Shown here piece after piece: positions 1 to 4,951 of a stretch of DNA of 5,626 bases. The notes under the pieces are model-generated. The model searched no databases. It was not told the DNA's origin and worked only from the letters and a program-made list of their open reading frames with translations. Origin of the DNA: Microcaldota archaeon (GTDB lineage Archaea; Micrarchaeota; Micrarchaeia; Anstonellales; Bilamarchaeaceae). The stretch spans positions 1,795 through 7,420 of the forward strand of contig DUGF01000029.1 of NCBI GenBank assembly GCA_013331535.1. The letters run 5' to 3'. Numbering within the stretch: position 1 is the first letter of the stretch; each line of letters begins with the position of its first letter. A program made the translations under genes and the position numbers.

Positions 1-351
1 CGTTGTTTAAAGGATGGCTGCTTCTAAGCCAACCTTCCCATTGTCTAAAGTTCAAAACCAGTTTCGATACACTTAGCCAATATTTAGGGACCTTAACTGC
101 AGGCTCGGTTGTTTCCGTTTCGGATACCAAACTTACTCCTGGCACCCTCACTCCCGCTCAGACGCTGACAGATTCGGAGTTCGACAATGTGGGCCGAAGT
201 TTCCCTCGTTAACCACATAATCGGTGCTCTACACCGCCAGCCTACATAGAGCGAGGCTGTACTAAGATACATTTCGGGAGGAACCAGCTATTACCAGATT
301 CGATTGGCTTTTCACCCCTAACCCCAGGTCACGCAAAAGGTTTGGACCATT

Positions 352-452
352 TTCAGTTCGAAGGAATGATTTTTGGATTTCTTGGAATTCCGTCCCGAAT
401 CCTTGCGTGGTTTTCGGAATGAAAATTCAAGAAGTGTTTCACTTCTTCGAAT
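352..452 (-). other. Probable ORF-less mini-intron in 23S helix 35a (E. coli ~741/742)
   Basis: About 101 bases interrupt 23S between GGTCCGGTAGCAGTT (to 453) and AATGGTCCAAACC (from 351). Removing them leaves UUAAUGG-UCCAAA-CC, which aligns without gaps to E. coli CUAAUGUUGAAAA...GAC across 31 bases and restores helix 35a and its loop. The ends fold as a relaxed splice site: exon CAG (457-455) pairs with CUG (356-354), 5' bulge UUA, then UUCGAAG (451-445)/CUUCGAA (363-357), 3' bulge AAA. The inside forms hairpins such as AAGAAGTG-AAA-CACTTCTT (448-430) but has no ORF. It could instead be a retained expansion segment, because the central helix is only three pairs. Confidence 0.65.
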
Positions 453-637
453 AACTGCTACCGGACCTCCACTCTGCTTTCGCAAAGCTTCATCCTGCCC
501 AGGGTTAGATCATCTGGTTTCGGGTCTTAATCCCGTGACTAATCGCATTTTCATACGAGCCGCAAAGCGGTCTTGCTTTCGCTGCGGGTTCTTCCAGAGG
601 AATTACCCTCGCCACGAAAAAAAACTCCCTGCCCCGT

Positions 638-1255
638 TTATTTCGTCAAGGGAAATGCACTTATTTTGGCGTTTTTGGCCGGATGCCTGAATCCAACTTT
701 CTGAATGAAAAGTTTTCCTTGTGATCTTCCATGGAGATTAACCATAGAAAATTCGTTATAATTATATAATCGTGGTTTGAATCCAAGTTCAATCAAAATA
801 TCATAAACGTCTCTTGCAAGATCTTTATTATGGACTTTGAACTGAATTTTTAAATAACCTTTTGGATGGTGTATAGGATCTTTCATTTTTATTACAGACC
901 CCTCTGCGTCAAAAAGTCCTGAAATCAATGCACATTTTATTTCTTCGTTGCTGTGCTTAACTTCATCTGGAATTCTTACTATTTGGCTTTTTGTTCCTTT
1001 TGGAATTTCCATAACATTTGCGAGATAATTCCAGATTTCCTTTGAATGCACATATGCAACAAATGAGTTGTTGTATTTATCAAAATAGATTTTTGGCATA
1101 CGTCCAAATGCAAGGAAAAAAGTTTCCGCAAAGCCCTTTATAAAATTCTCGTTCTCTTCCACGGCGCGTACTATGTAACTTTGCGAGATGTTGCCATCTC
1201 CTATTATGAAGCCGATTACATAAGCCATATCTTTTGTAAGCTCGAAGTTTGTCAT
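638..1255 (-). CDS. LAGLIDADG homing endonuclease of the 23S ~570 intron
   Basis: The protein has 205 residues. Motif 1 is AYVIGFIIGDGN (residues 11-22, acidic D20). Motif 2 is ALISGLFDAEGSV (109-121, acidic E118). Both are close to consensus, so it is likely an active homing nuclease; a splicing-helper role is possible. The ATG at 1255 is well placed before motif 1. A TATA-like TTATATATA is centred ~28 bases upstream, suggesting a leaderless message made from inside the intron. The frame runs through the structured 3' end of the intron, so its last ~20 codons also encode the terminal stems. The stop TAA (640-638) lies on the splice junction, and at least two of its bases come from the 23S exon. 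Its motifs are closer to those of the 16S-intron protein than to the 53/54 one. Confidence 0.93.
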   Translation of the reverse strand: MTNFELTKDMAYVIGFIIGDGNISQSYIVRAVEENENFIKGFAETFFLAFGRMPKIYFDKYNNSFVAYVHSKEIWNYLANVMEIPKGTKSQIVRIPDEVKHSNEEIKCALISGLFDAEGSVIKMKDPIHHPKGYLKIQFKVHNKDLARDVYDILIELGFKPRLYNYNEFSMVNLHGRSQGKLFIQKVGFRHPAKNAKISAFPLTK

Positions 1256-1357
1256 AGCTCACATTTTCTAAATCTTTGTATATATAACCGAGCCGCGCAC
1301 ACTTCTCATGAGAAGTGATTTGCATCCGGCCAGAACACTTATGGCATCTCCCAAGAA
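640..1357 (-). mobile_element. 23S intron near E. coli 570 with LAGLIDADG gene
   Basis: The conserved 23S segment GTCCGTTTCGAA stops at 1358 and continues AAACGGGGCAGGGAG at 639. Joined, they give a CCGU...ACGG hairpin with an eight-base loop, as in other archaeal 23S. CGAA occurs at both junctions, so the ends are uncertain by about two bases. The splice fold has outer helix CCGU/ACGG, central helix UUCG/CGAA, 5' bulge AAU, and an AUA(A) bulge on the 3' side. Inside, GGGAGATGC (1352-1344) pairs with GCATTTCCC (658-650), and GGCCGGATGC (1331-1322) pairs with GCATCCGGCC (686-677), closing the intron core. An 18-base palindrome (CACTTCTCATGAGAAGTG) lies at 1300-1317. Confidence 0.9.
1279..1287 (-). 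promoter_or_regulatory. Possible intron-internal TATA box
   Basis: On the minus strand TTATATATA lies between the intron's 5' stems and the endonuclease start, centred ~28 bases before the ATG at 1255. That spacing would start the message at the ATG. The upstream element is not the usual A-rich TFB site, so this is tentative. Confidence 0.4.
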
Positions 1358-1904
1358 TTCGAAACGGACGGCGGGTTCGTCTTGCTTGCGCAAGCTTTAA
1401 CCGCCTAACTATAGCTGCCAGGTTTCATGCTCTTTTCAGCACCTGTCATGGTTGCTTTTCAGTTTTCCTTCGCAGTACTAGTGCGCTATCGGACTTGGAA
1501 CGTATTTAGGATTAGGTCTAGATGCGACCCTCATTCCGACGGGAAATCCGACCCGTCGTACTCTGGATACTCGCCATTCGCCTTCCTGCATTTCCAGTAC
1601 GGGGCTATCACCCTCTTGAGCGCTGCTTTCCAGCAGACTTCCTGTATGCAAGCTGGGCGAGGCACGAGTCCGAACACCACATTGGAGTGTCCTTACAGCA
1701 CCCCTTCGGTTTGTCCTGTTCCCTTTTCACTCGCCGTTACTGGGGGCATCGCAATTGCTTTCTTTTCCTGGCCGTAATAAGATGTTTCAATTCTGGGCGT
1801 TCGCCTTCACAACGCGACTTGCGCCTCGTCGTGAATTAATGGGATGTCCCATTAGGCAATCTCCGGTTCAAAGGCTGCATGCGCCTTGCCGAAGCTTTTC
1901 GCAG

Positions 1905-1916
1905 CTTGCCACGACC
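1905..1916 (-). repeat. Exon partner of the 12-base direct repeat
   Basis: These are the first 12 bases of the 23S exon after the 53/54 intron, duplicated exactly at 2705-2716. The two copies bracket the endonuclease gene in the same orientation, 800 bases apart. Confidence 0.85.
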
Positions 1917-1935
1917 ATGACGTGAAAATAGTCCA

Positions 1936-2697
1936 TCAACATTTTTTAAGAAAATCAACAATTTGCTCTTTTGTTTTGAAGTTTTTCATCCAATAACCGC
2001 CATAAAATCTCTGGTTTTTTAATGAGTCACTGATTTTATATAAAAACTTATAGGTTTTTAACATCTCATTTTTTTCCATTCCTTTCCAAACAGAATTTCC
2101 TTTTCCACACATTACTACACCATCTAAAAATTTTATTCTTTCGCAAAAGCTTTCAATGCCTTCTCTATTTTCAATAAACAATTTGCCTTGCGATATGGAA
2201 ACTCTGCTATGAATGCCTATTTTTTCTAATATTTTCTTATATTCTTCCAAAAGCGTTGGATGTTTGCATGCTAATTGTATTCTCTTTTGAAAAAACCAGC
2301 AGTTTTTTGTATGTTGTCCTTTTTGTATGGACAAACCAGCAGATCCGTCACACGTAAATGCATACTTAAGGAAATGTTGAATAAGTTTTGCATCTCCATG
2401 TTTAATTTCTTCCGGAATATGTGTGTCTGGAAATTTATTTGTCTCCTTAAAGAATTTTGTTCTATAAGTTCCGGTATAGTTTAGCAATTCTGTGCCAACT
2501 GCATAAGAAAATGCTCTAGATTTTATTTTATACCTGCTCGAATTTAATCCAAATTTAGTTTTCATAAGCCTGGAAAATTCTTGATGCAGGGTCTCTGATG
2601 TGCTATCTAGTGCTATTTCTATTCTATTTTGGGTTCGTAATGTCAATGACCCATCAGTTAGCAAAAGAGCTATGATCGCGGCAAGATCCTTGTCCAT
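1936..2697 (-). CDS. LAGLIDADG homing endonuclease of the 23S 53/54 intron
   Basis: The protein has 253 residues from ATG 2697. Motif 1 is IIALLLTDGSL (residues 8-18, acidic D15). Motif 2 is FLKYAFTCDGSA (109-120, acidic D117). Both acids are present, so it is probably an active single-chain nuclease that cuts the intronless 23S gene and promotes copying of its intron. The two halves each continue with basic, aromatic-rich segments typical of the DNA-contacting sheets. A GTG at 2712 would add five residues but lies inside a copied piece of 23S exon, so I prefer the ATG. No Shine-Dalgarno is visible. An AT-rich AATAAATATA stretch ~25 bases upstream could be a promoter for a leaderless message. 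The stop TGA lies inside the intron, unlike in the other two endonuclease genes. It is the largest and most diverged of the three. Confidence 0.92.
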   Translation of the reverse strand: MDKDLAAIIALLLTDGSLTLRTQNRIEIALDSTSETLHQEFSRLMKTKFGLNSSRYKIKSRAFSYAVGTELLNYTGTYRTKFFKETNKFPDTHIPEEIKHGDAKLIQHFLKYAFTCDGSAGLSIQKGQHTKNCWFFQKRIQLACKHPTLLEEYKKILEKIGIHSRVSISQGKLFIENREGIESFCERIKFLDGVVMCGKGNSVWKGMEKNEMLKTYKFLYKISDSLKNQRFYGGYWMKNFKTKEQIVDFLKKC

Positions 2698-2704
2698 TAA
2701 TAAT

Positions 2705-2716
2705 CTTGCCACGACC
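2705..2716 (-). repeat. Intron-internal copy of 23S exon sequence
   Basis: GGTCGTGGCAAG here is identical to 1905-1916, the first 12 bases of the 23S exon that follows this intron. The copy lies ~35 bases inside the intron and overlaps the upstream GTG of the endonuclease gene. It offers a second sequence able to pair with the exon strand ACGGC. Confidence 0.85.
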
Positions 2717-2803
2717 TATATTTATTGATTTCTATTCTGGGCTATTTCTCTTTCGTCGCCGTCCAAGCCAAGCAATCCACCTGACAGCATGGGAGCTAGC
2801 TAT

Positions 2804-3234
2804 CTTTGTTCTGGCGTTCACCTATGACTGCTTCAAAGAAAAGTATGAATTGAGAAATTCATCTCTCTCTACACTTAACCGAACCACTTTCGATGGCCGG
2901 CCGCGATTAAAGGCATTGCTGCCGATAATTATGATCTTTTATAAAGTACCATTTTCATTTTAGGCGAGCGGCTGGTTTTCAGCTTGTCGTTTTGTCTTGT
3001 ATAATGCAAACATAGTCTCATTCCTAGCTGGATTTTTGACGAATGCGATTCAGAGAAACAAGTAGATAGAGATATGACCCCACCACCACTCGCCGACACT
3101 CCACCCCTCTCACAAGGATATGAGCTACTCTGAACAGCTCCGGTAATGTATTTGCCTGTGTATCATGAAGCCGATGCTTCACTCAAGAAATGCAGGATTG
3201 CTGACCCCGCAACAGAGTTAATACTAAAGTAAAA
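2804..3234 (-). other. Non-coding leader upstream of 23S, with hairpins
   Basis: I see no credible protein gene here on either strand. Visible structure includes TTGC-TGACCCC-GCAA (3198-3212), TGAAGC-CGAT-GCTTCA (3166-3181), GAGCT-ACTCTGAAC-AGCTC (3122-3140), an imperfect stem around GGCTG/CAGCT (2965-2990), and ATGAATT-GAGA-AATTCAT (2845-2862). TGACCCC occurs twice (3075-3081 and 3202-3208). The section 3070-3215 is richer in G+C than its AT-rich flanks, as structured RNAs often are in low-G+C archaea. Part of the left end must hold the 5' strand of the 23S processing stem, whose partner is outside the window. I could not match it to SRP RNA, RNase P RNA or 5S rRNA. Confidence 0.45.
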
Positions 3235-3242
3235 TATATAAA
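3235..3242 (-). promoter_or_regulatory. Probable promoter of the 23S transcript
   Basis: TTTATATA on the minus strand is a consensus archaeal TATA box. It predicts a start near 3212-3208, about 400 bases before mature 23S, with no ORF between. Because the tRNA-Ala upstream points the other way and protein genes intervene, a separate promoter for 23S is expected. It could instead drive a small non-coding RNA from the leader. Confidence 0.55.
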
Positions 3243-3243
3243 G

Positions 3244-3345
3244 CTAAAATTCTGTTATTTTCCCCTCAATCCGCGGTTCTTCTTGGTAGGCGCTGACGTC
3301 TGCAAACAGCGTCCCGTTCCAGTCCCAGACAACTGATTTGATCAT
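3244..3345 (-). pseudogene. Truncated HAD-family hydrolase remnant
   Basis: A 33-codon frame on the minus strand opens MIKSVVWDWNGTLFADV and reaches TAG at 3246-3244. WDWNGTLF is HAD motif I (DxDxT type, here D-W-N-G-T), with the catalytic aspartate at residue 8 and the usual hydrophobic strand before it. Intact HAD phosphatases are generally about 200 residues or more, so motifs II, III and IV are missing. The tail PRIEGKITEF does not resemble the expected cap region, which suggests an internal deletion or a fusion. The stop is followed directly by the TATA box assigned to 23S, so promoter acquisition or rearrangement may have removed the rest of the gene. A genuine 33-residue peptide is possible but less likely. 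Confidence 0.6.
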
Positions 3346-3368
3346 TCTGAGATGTTTGCAAAAAAGTC

Positions 3369-3375
3369 TATAAAG
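3369..3375 (-). promoter_or_regulatory. TATA box of the HAD remnant
   Basis: CTTTATA on the minus strand is centred 27 bases before the ATG at 3345, which would place the transcription start at or next to that ATG (a leaderless message). This suggests the remnant kept the original gene's promoter. Confidence 0.4.
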
Positions 3376-3420
3376 TAAAATTAACCAGAACAAAATGCAT
3401 CAAAAATAAAAACAGAATCC

Positions 3421-3600
3421 TTATTTCCTTCCCTTGACGAGCACTATCAGCCCTATTATCACAAGGACGACTCCGAGGCCCCTTATCATTAGCGGGTCAG
3501 CCGTGACGTTGAGGTATGTGCTGACCATTGCCGGCGCTCCGGCAAATCCGAGACCCGCGAGCAGTATGATAAGCCCGAGGATAAGTTTTGTTTTTCCCAT
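3421..3600 (-). CDS. Small two-helix membrane protein, 59 aa
   Basis: This is a short ORF with a good ribosome-binding site and a TATA box. The protein starts MGKTKLILGLIILLAGLGFA, giving a first membrane segment at residues ~5-24. A short polar loop with TYLNVTADP follows (~29-37), then a second segment rich in V, I, L and G (~40-55). It ends in a basic VKGRK tail. The positive charges at both ends suggest both termini are cytoplasmic. Small two-helix proteins of this kind are common in archaeal genomes and mostly have no assigned function; I do not recognise a family. Its codons are more G+C-rich than those of the neighbouring endonuclease genes, which fits a native gene rather than a recent arrival. 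It is the only intact protein gene between tRNA-Ala and 23S. Confidence 0.8.
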   Translation of the reverse strand: MGKTKLILGLIILLAGLGFAGAPAMVSTYLNVTADPLMIRGLGVVLVIIGLIVLVKGRK

Positions 3601-3604
3601 TTTT

Positions 3605-3610
3605 TCACCT
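3605..3610 (-). promoter_or_regulatory. Ribosome-binding site of the small membrane protein
   Basis: AGGTGA ends four bases (AAAA) before the ATG at 3600 and is complementary to TCACCT in the anti-Shine-Dalgarno tail of the 16S in this window. It is the clearest ribosome-binding site here and fixes the start of a gene that is otherwise very short. Confidence 0.75.
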
Positions 3611-3632
3611 GTTTATTATCTGTCATGGCCGG

Positions 3633-3639
3633 TATTTAA
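3633..3639 (-). promoter_or_regulatory. TATA box for the small membrane protein gene
   Basis: On the minus strand, TTAAATA within AGCTTAAATACC lies ~36 bases before the ATG at 3600, behind a purine-rich AGGAAAAA tract resembling a TFB recognition element. It predicts a leader of about ten bases that still contains the ribosome-binding site. Confidence 0.5.
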
Positions 3640-3662
3640 GCTATTTTTCCTGATCAAATCCA

Positions 3663-3673
3663 TTTATTTAAAT
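3663..3673 (+). promoter_or_regulatory. TATA box for tRNA-Ala
   Basis: TTTATTTAAAT is centred about 32 bases before the mature tRNA 5' end, which would put the transcription start near 3694. It lies back to back with the minus-strand promoter of the small membrane protein, making a ~100 bp divergent promoter region. Confidence 0.5.
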
Positions 3674-3699
3674 TGGTTCGTATAGAAGACAAGGAATAC

Positions 3700-3844
3700 G
3701 GGCTGGTAGATCAACGGTAGATCGCTTGCTTTGCATTGAGATGGGAAATAATATCTTCAATAAGGGATGAGTAAGCCCTTAGAGAAGGGATATCCCTTCT
3801 CTCGGGATAGCAAGAGGCTAGGGGTTCAAATCCCCTCCAGTCCA
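3700..3844 (+). tRNA. tRNA-Ala(UGC) with intron
   Basis: The spliced cloverleaf is complete. The acceptor arm is GGGCTGG/CCAGTCC with the G3-U70 wobble that alanyl-tRNA synthetase recognises, plus discriminator A73. The D stem is GATC/GATC, the anticodon stem CTTGC/GCAAG with anticodon TGC (3732-3734), and the T arm AGGGG-TTCAAAT-CCCCT. CCA is not encoded. A 73 nt intron follows position 37, the canonical archaeal site. In many archaea tRNA-Ala sits in the 16S-23S spacer and is co-transcribed with the rRNAs. Here it is in the spacer but on the opposite strand, so it needs its own promoter; a TATA-like sequence lies at 3663-3673. Confidence 0.95.
3736..3808 (+). other. tRNA-Ala intron
   Basis: The intron lies between A37 (3735) and A38 (3809), and removing it gives a normal 7-base anticodon loop. 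It contains a perfect 22-base palindrome at 3781-3802 (eight-pair stem with loop GATATC) and a smaller hairpin AAGGG...CCCTT at 3763-3781. I could not draw a textbook bulge-helix-bulge by eye, so the ends may be off by one or two bases. Confidence 0.85.
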
Positions 3845-3855
3845 TTTAATTAATC

Positions 3856-4722
3856 TCATATCTCAAAAACAAACCCTTCCTTTGAGCGCCTCACATGCCC
3901 TGCAACCGGGTTTGGGAAATGCGATCCTATAAGCAGAATATTAGCATCGGCAATTTGACTCAATATTTTTCTCCGCGTATCTAGCGCTTTGTCAGGCAGG
4001 CTGTCATATGGCATTGACCAGTTAGGACTGGCTATCTGGCATGGGTGGTGGAGAAAATCTCCGGATATCATGGCATTTTGTCCGTCAGATTCTATCATAA
4101 TGCTTACATGATCTGGCGTATGCCCCGGAGTTGGGATAAGCTTTACACGATTGTCTATCTTGTGATCCGGATCTACAAATTCGGCCAATCCGGATTTAAT
4201 TATAGGTGCAACAGAGTCGTTAAATGCATGCTTATCGTCTTCAAGTTCTTTCTCTGGCATTTGTTTCCAGTAGTCGTATTCCTCGCGAGGAAAAATATAT
4301 TTCGCGTTCATGAAAGTGGGTTTCCAAATCCCGTTTTCCAGTTTCGTGTTCCACCCCACGTGATCGCAATGGAAATGTGTGCAGATAACGATATCTATAT
4401 CTTTCGCATCGGCACTAATGGCATTTAATTTCTTCAGAAAATCTGTATGCAATTTGCCCCATTGCGGGAGGTCTGAGCGAATTTTATCATTGCCGTTGCA
4501 CGTATCAATCAGGATATTTTTGCCGTTTGATTTTATCAGAAAACTTTGGACTAGAGATTTGAGTTTTCCGTGTTCATCTGCAAAATGCGGGTAGAGCCAT
4601 TTTATTGCCTTAATGTTTTCTGGAGTTGCCTCTTTTATGGCTCCTTGGATAACGTCTCCGGCATCGATTTCAGTTATTTGAGAAATCTCAACTTGTCCGA
4701 TTTTCCATTTCAAGCCAGTCAT
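3856..4722 (-). CDS. Metallo-beta-lactamase-fold metallo-hydrolase
   Basis: This 288-residue protein has the full metal-ligand set of the metallo-beta-lactamase superfamily: THFHCDH at residues 115-121, H201 in PTPGHTPDH, D222 in SGDFLHHP, and H268 in IGSHFP. These residues bind a two-metal centre that activates water for ester, lactone or thioester hydrolysis. Length and motif spacing resemble the lactonase and organophosphate-hydrolase branch (COG0491-like), but the substrate cannot be read from sequence. No signal peptide is evident, so it is probably cytoplasmic. The frame stays open upstream to 4806 (TTG). I preferred the ATG at 4722 because the extension is lysine-rich, runs through a palindrome, and precedes the conserved start WKIGQVEI. 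The gene lies between 16S and 23S and converges with tRNA-Ala, 11 nt away. It may ride on 16S transcription; no clear TATA box was found. Confidence 0.93.
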   Translation of the reverse strand: MTGLKWKIGQVEISQITEIDAGDVIQGAIKEATPENIKAIKWLYPHFADEHGKLKSLVQSFLIKSNGKNILIDTCNGNDKIRSDLPQWGKLHTDFLKKLNAISADAKDIDIVICTHFHCDHVGWNTKLENGIWKPTFMNAKYIFPREEYDYWKQMPEKELEDDKHAFNDSVAPIIKSGLAEFVDPDHKIDNRVKLIPTPGHTPDHVSIMIESDGQNAMISGDFLHHPCQIASPNWSMPYDSLPDKALDTRRKILSQIADANILLIGSHFPNPVAGHVRRSKEGFVFEI

Positions 4723-4773
4723 CTTTTCTTCAAGCCGTTTTTTATTAGTTTTTTCTAGAATTGGTATTTTGAT

Positions 4774-4793
4774 GAAACTTTTGTAAAAGTTTC
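4774..4793. repeat. Palindrome upstream of the hydrolase gene
   Basis: GAAACTTTT and AAAAGTTTC form perfect 9-base arms around a GT centre, about 50-70 nt upstream of the ATG at 4722. The site could be a regulator operator for that gene or a weak terminator for 16S transcription. It resembles the palindrome at the 16S 3' end, and a degenerate half-site (AAAGTTTTCATCG) lies at 4851-4863. Confidence 0.5.
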
Positions 4794-4815
4794 GATGGAA
4801 GCGCAAGCAGTTTGT

Positions 4816-4874
4816 CAGAAGCCTCGACTTCTGAAATTTGGCAGTCTACTAAAGTTTTCATCGTAAGAACGATG
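4816..4874 (-). other. Two hairpins in the 16S downstream spacer
   Basis: Two perfect 6-bp stem-loops lie in this spacer: CATCGT-AAGA-ACGATG at 4859-4874 and CAGAAG-CCTCGA-CTTCTG at 4816-4833. With the flanking palindromes they make the ~200 nt between 16S and the hydrolase gene mostly self-complementary. They could belong to the 16S precursor processing region. The partner strand upstream of 16S is outside the window, so this cannot be tested here. Confidence 0.4.
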
Positions 4875-4897
4875 CCTTGCATATTGTCGTTGTCTGA

Positions 4898-4920
4898 TAA
4901 AACTTTTTAAAAAAGTTTTA
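4898..4920. repeat. AT-rich palindrome abutting the 16S 3' end
   Basis: There are 11-base arms, TAAAACTTTTT and its complement, around a single central base. On the minus strand the first base is also the last base of 16S. In RNA it would form a weak A-U hairpin directly after the CACCUCCU tail, so it may take part in 3' processing or termination. It shares the core ACTTTT/AAAAGT with the palindrome at 4774-4793. Confidence 0.6.
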
Positions 4921-4951
4921 GGAGGTGATCCAACCGCACGTTCCCGTACGG

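Larger units (their letters stand above)
1917..2751 (-). mobile_element. 23S intron at E. coli 53/54 with LAGLIDADG gene
   Basis: The ends form a clear archaeal splice motif. Outer exon helix ACGGC/GUCGU is followed by the 3' bulge AUG (1918-1916), a 4-bp central helix GACG (2757-2754)/CGUC (1922-1919), and the 5' bulge AAA (2753-2751). An intron stem GAAAUAG/CUAUUUU closes the structure. Cutting after the second bulge base joins GGCGACGAA to GGUCGUGGCAAGCUGCG, matching the conserved GAUGAAGGACGUG segment base for base in length. The intron is 835 nt and most of it is the endonuclease gene. A 12-base copy of the downstream exon (GGTCGTGGCAAG) lies inside the intron near its 5' end. Confidence 0.92.
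1..2803 (-). rRNA. 23S ribosomal RNA, 5' half, with three insertions
   Basis: The minus strand carries AGGTGGATTGCTTGGC at ~2782-2767, matching the conserved start of 23S (E. coli ~22-38), so the mature 5' end is near 2803. Four exon blocks follow: ~2803-2752, 1916-1358, 639-454 (to 453) and 351-1. Landmarks include GCCCCCAGTAACGGCGAGTG, GACCCGAAACC, TAATAGCTGGTTCCTCCC, CAGTTAAGGTCCC and GTTGGCTTAGAAGCAGCC. The last lies in the L11/thiostrepton-binding domain, so the window ends near E. coli 1082. Interruptions occur at E. coli 53/54, ~570 and ~741/742. With them removed, block lengths agree with a standard 23S. Two insertions carry LAGLIDADG genes. The 5' boundary is approximate. Confidence 0.95.

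Noticed and set aside
3..212. Open frame of 69 codons on the + strand
   Set aside because: It lies wholly antisense to conserved 23S sequence and has no recognisable protein motif.
373..690. Open frame of 105 codons on the + strand
   Set aside because: It is antisense to 23S, the mini-intron and the end of the endonuclease gene; composition follows rRNA complement.
1080..1325. 81-codon minus-strand frame overlapping the ~570 endonuclease gene
   Set aside because: It is out of frame with a motif-bearing gene and has no protein features of its own.
1315..1839. Three overlapping open frames on the + strand
   Set aside because: They are antisense to the 23S exon 1916-1358; rRNA often shows spurious frames.
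1905..2716. 12-base direct repeats as target-site duplications of a transposon
   Set aside because: No terminal inverted repeats or transposase; the BHB fold places the real intron ends elsewhere, outside the left copy.
2706..2963. 85-codon + strand frame spanning the 23S 5' end
   Set aside because: It is antisense to the 23S start and leader and has no motif.
2804..3234. SRP RNA, RNase P RNA or 5S rRNA in the 23S leader
   Set aside because: I could not find the conserved core sequences of any of these on either strand.
3434..3685. 83-codon + strand frame
   Set aside because: It is antisense to the 59-aa membrane protein gene, which has a TATA box, a ribosome-binding site and coherent membrane segments.
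4045..4758. Several + strand frames opposite the hydrolase gene
   Set aside because: They are shadows of a gene with a full set of catalytic motifs.
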